Source: Malikia sp. (lineage in GTDB: Bacteria; Pseudomonadota; Gammaproteobacteria; Burkholderiales; Burkholderiaceae_C). From it: a stretch of DNA of 53,156 nucleotides. The stretch lies in NCBI RefSeq assembly GCF_028687635.1, contig NZ_JAQTZS010000016.1, positions 1-53,156 on the forward strand, in the 5' to 3' direction. The notes under the pieces are model-generated. The model made no database searches. It was given only the letters and a program-made list of their open reading frames with translations, and was not told the DNA's origin. Positions within the stretch are counted from its first letter, which is position 1. Each line of letters opens with the position of its first letter. Below are positions 51,538 through 53,156 of this stretch, piece after piece. A program made the translations under genes and the position numbers.

Positions 51538-52308
51538 ATGCTTCCTATGAATCCGTCCCGTCCCACGGTCACTCGCATCGCTGACATCGTTGCCAAGCAG
51601 TTGGAGCAGCGCATCCTGGAGGGATCGCTCAAGCCCGGCGACCGCTTGCCGGCGGAGCGCGCGCTCGCGCTGGAACTCAATGTGTCACGCCCTTCGCTGC
51701 GCGAAGCGATCCACAAGCTGGTCTCCAAGGGACTGCTGGTGACCAAGCATGGCGGCGGCACGGTGGTGACCGACAGGCTCGAAGCCAGCTTTGCCGAACC
51801 CTGGCAGGATCTGCTCAAGGAGCATCCGCTGCTGCACAGCGACATGCTGGAATTCCGCCACATCCTGGAAGGCCAGGCCGCCCTGCTGGCGACCGAGCGC
51901 GCCACCGATGCCGACATGAAGCGGATGCAGGCCATCTTCGAGGCGCTCGAAGTCGCCTACGAACGGGAAGACCTGCAGGCCTGCGTCGCCCATGACGTCG
52001 CCTTTCACCAGGCGATTGCCGAGGCCACGCACAACGTCCTGATCGGTCATGTCACGGCCAGCCTGATGCGGGTGATGCATGACCATGTATCGAGCAACCT
52101 CGTGCGCCTGCACCGGTCATCGACGCAATGGAACAGGATCCGGGAGCAGCACCGCAACATCTGGGAGGCCATCCAGCAGCGCCGTCCCCAGGACTCCCTG
52201 CTGGCGGCGCGCGAGCATATCGACCTGGTCAGTCACAGCATGCAAGAGACGATCCGGGTGCAGGATCGCGAAGATGCGGCGCTTCGTCGCCTCGGTGATG
52301 CCGCCTGA
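51538..52308 (+). CDS. GntR/FadR-family regulator of lactate genes (LldR/LutR-like)
   Basis: The 256-residue protein has an N-terminal winged helix-turn-helix (LKPGDRLPAERALALELNVSRPSLREAIHKL) and a C-terminal FCD domain from about residue 100, with the aspartate and histidines of the effector or metal site (HDVAFHQAIAEATHN). This is the LldR/PdhR arrangement. It is divergent from lutA, and a perfect FadR-family operator lies between them, so it probably represses the lactate operon until lactate or pyruvate binds. ATG 51538 or 51547 (MNPSRPTVTR) could be the start. Confidence 0.9.
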   Translation: MLPMNPSRPTVTRIADIVAKQLEQRILEGSLKPGDRLPAERALALELNVSRPSLREAIHKLVSKGLLVTKHGGGTVVTDRLEASFAEPWQDLLKEHPLLHSDMLEFRHILEGQAALLATERATDADMKRMQAIFEALEVAYEREDLQACVAHDVAFHQAIAEATHNVLIGHVTASLMRVMHDHVSSNLVRLHRSSTQWNRIREQHRNIWEAIQQRRPQDSLLAAREHIDLVSHSMQETIRVQDREDAALRRLGDAA

Positions 52309-52356
52309 CGGCCGGCAACGCGCCACGACCCGTTGGCCGTGGCTGGCGTGCGCCGG

Positions 52357-53156
52357 TTACCGGTCCAGCAGCCGAGCCAGGTAGTGCCCGGTGTGGCTGG
52401 CCGGGTTCGCCGCCACCGCCTCGGGGGTGCCTGTCGCGACCACCTGGCCACCGCCCGAGCCGCCTTCGGGTCCCATGTCGATGATCCAGTCGGCGGTCTT
52501 GATCACGTCGAGGTTGTGCTCGATCACGACGATGGTATTGCCGGCGTCGCGCAGCTGGTGCAGCACCTTGAGCAGCAGCTCGATGTCGCCGAAATGCAAG
52601 CCGGTGGTCGGCTCGTCGAGGATGTAGAGCGTGCGCCCGGTGTCGCGCTTGGACAGCTCCTGCGCCAGCTTGACCCGTTGCGCCTCGCCGCCCGAGAGCG
52701 TGGTCGCGCTCTGGCCGAGCCGGATATAGCTCAGGCCCACGTCGAGCAGGGTCTGCAGCTTGCGCTGCAGCGTCGGCACGGCCTGGAAGAAGCCGTGGGC
52801 CTGCTCGACCGTCAGCTCCAGGATCTGGGCGATGTTGAGCCCCTTGTACAGGACTTCCAGCGTCTCGCGGTTGTAGCGCAGGCCCTTGCAGATGTCGCAG
52901 GGCACGTAGACATCGGGCAGGAAATGCATCTCGACCTTGACCACGCCGTCGCCCTGGCAGGCCTCGCAGCGCCCGCCACCGGCCGACGATGACACGTTGA
53001 ACGAGAACCGCCCCGGCCCGTAGCCGCGCTCGCGCGCCGCCGGCACCTCGGCCATCAGCTCGCGGATGCCGGTGAACAGTCCGGTGTAGGTCGCCGGGTT
53101 GCTGCGCGGCGTGCGCCCGATCGGGCTCTGGTCGACGTTGATGACCTTGTCGAAAT
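52357..53156 (-). CDS. uvrA: Excinuclease ABC subunit A, C-terminal part (runs off the window)
   Basis: UvrA is the damage-sensing ATPase of nucleotide excision repair. About 265 residues are visible, from [20 protein letters not shown] at the window edge to the stop. The second zinc-finger region ([27 protein letters not shown]), the signature [18 protein letters not shown], the Walker [15 protein letters not shown] and the switch histidine [10 protein letters not shown] are intact. The Walker A and first half lie beyond position 53156. It is convergent with the lactate regulator. Confidence 0.97.
   Translation of the reverse strand, partial: FDKVINVDQSPIGRTPRSNPATYTGLFTGIRELMAEVPAARERGYGPGRFSFNVSSSAGGGRCEACQGDGVVKVEMHFLPDVYVPCDICKGLRYNRETLEVLYKGLNIAQILELTVEQAHGFFQAVPTLQRKLQTLLDVGLSYIRLGQSATTLSGGEAQRVKLAQELSKRDTGRTLYILDEPTTGLHFGDIELLLKVLHQLRDAGNTIVVIEHNLDVIKTADWIIDMGPEGGSGGGQVVATGTPEAVAANPASHTGHYLARLLDR

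Overview
The window looks like a chromosome segment of a high-GC betaproteobacterium, most likely in the order Burkholderiales (Comamonadaceae or Sphaerotilaceae type). The signs are a Bug-family solute receptor, a DUF1840 protein, a methionine synthase lacking its homocysteine domain, a GlnK-AmtB pair behind a sigma-54 promoter, and strongly GC-rich codon use. Genus cannot be told from the sequence alone.

Positions 1-8400 are an accessory island, visibly AT-richer in places. It opens with remnants of three transposases within 551 bases (two IS630-type pieces and one IS4/Tn5-type piece). Next comes a block read on the minus strand: two coupled paralogues of the AAA-ATPase_like plus PD-(D/E)XK (DUF1703) family, followed by an unrecognised 601-residue protein with a helix-hairpin-helix-like C-terminal part. 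A TnpB C-terminal remnant, an orphan MbcA/ParS-type antitoxin with a palindromic operator candidate, and a third AAA/PD-(D/E)XK paralogue follow. This is the most unusual part of the window and has the look of a defence or mobile-element island.

Positions 8429-11907 hold a type I secretion ABC transporter and its HlyD adaptor, with no substrate or TolC gene in view. Positions 12139-32031 are mainly core genes: metH (C-terminal modules only), comM, glnK-amtB with NtrC and sigma-54 sites, a DUF1840 protein, a Bug receptor, an RluF-like pseudouridine synthase, a large lipoprotein with a glycoside-hydrolase-like domain, htpG with a heat-shock promoter candidate and leader hairpin, a small lipoprotein with mgtC, an SrkA-like kinase, a methyltransferase, a class V aminotransferase and two phosphoribosyltransferases. 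Positions 32042-40346 carry a Lon-like protease with alanine dehydrogenase, phosphatidylserine decarboxylase, a DUF4010 membrane protein, glutathione reductase and a MipA-like outer membrane protein.

Positions 40396-52308 form a lactate module. lutA-lutC-lutB-dld are joined by start/stop overlaps and followed by the lactate permease gene and pyruvate carboxylase, all on the minus strand. They diverge from a GntR/FCD regulator across an intergenic region with a perfect LldR/PdhR-type palindrome. Together they would import both lactate isomers, oxidise them to pyruvate, and carboxylate pyruvate to oxaloacetate. The window ends inside uvrA. No rRNA, tRNA or CRISPR array was recognised.
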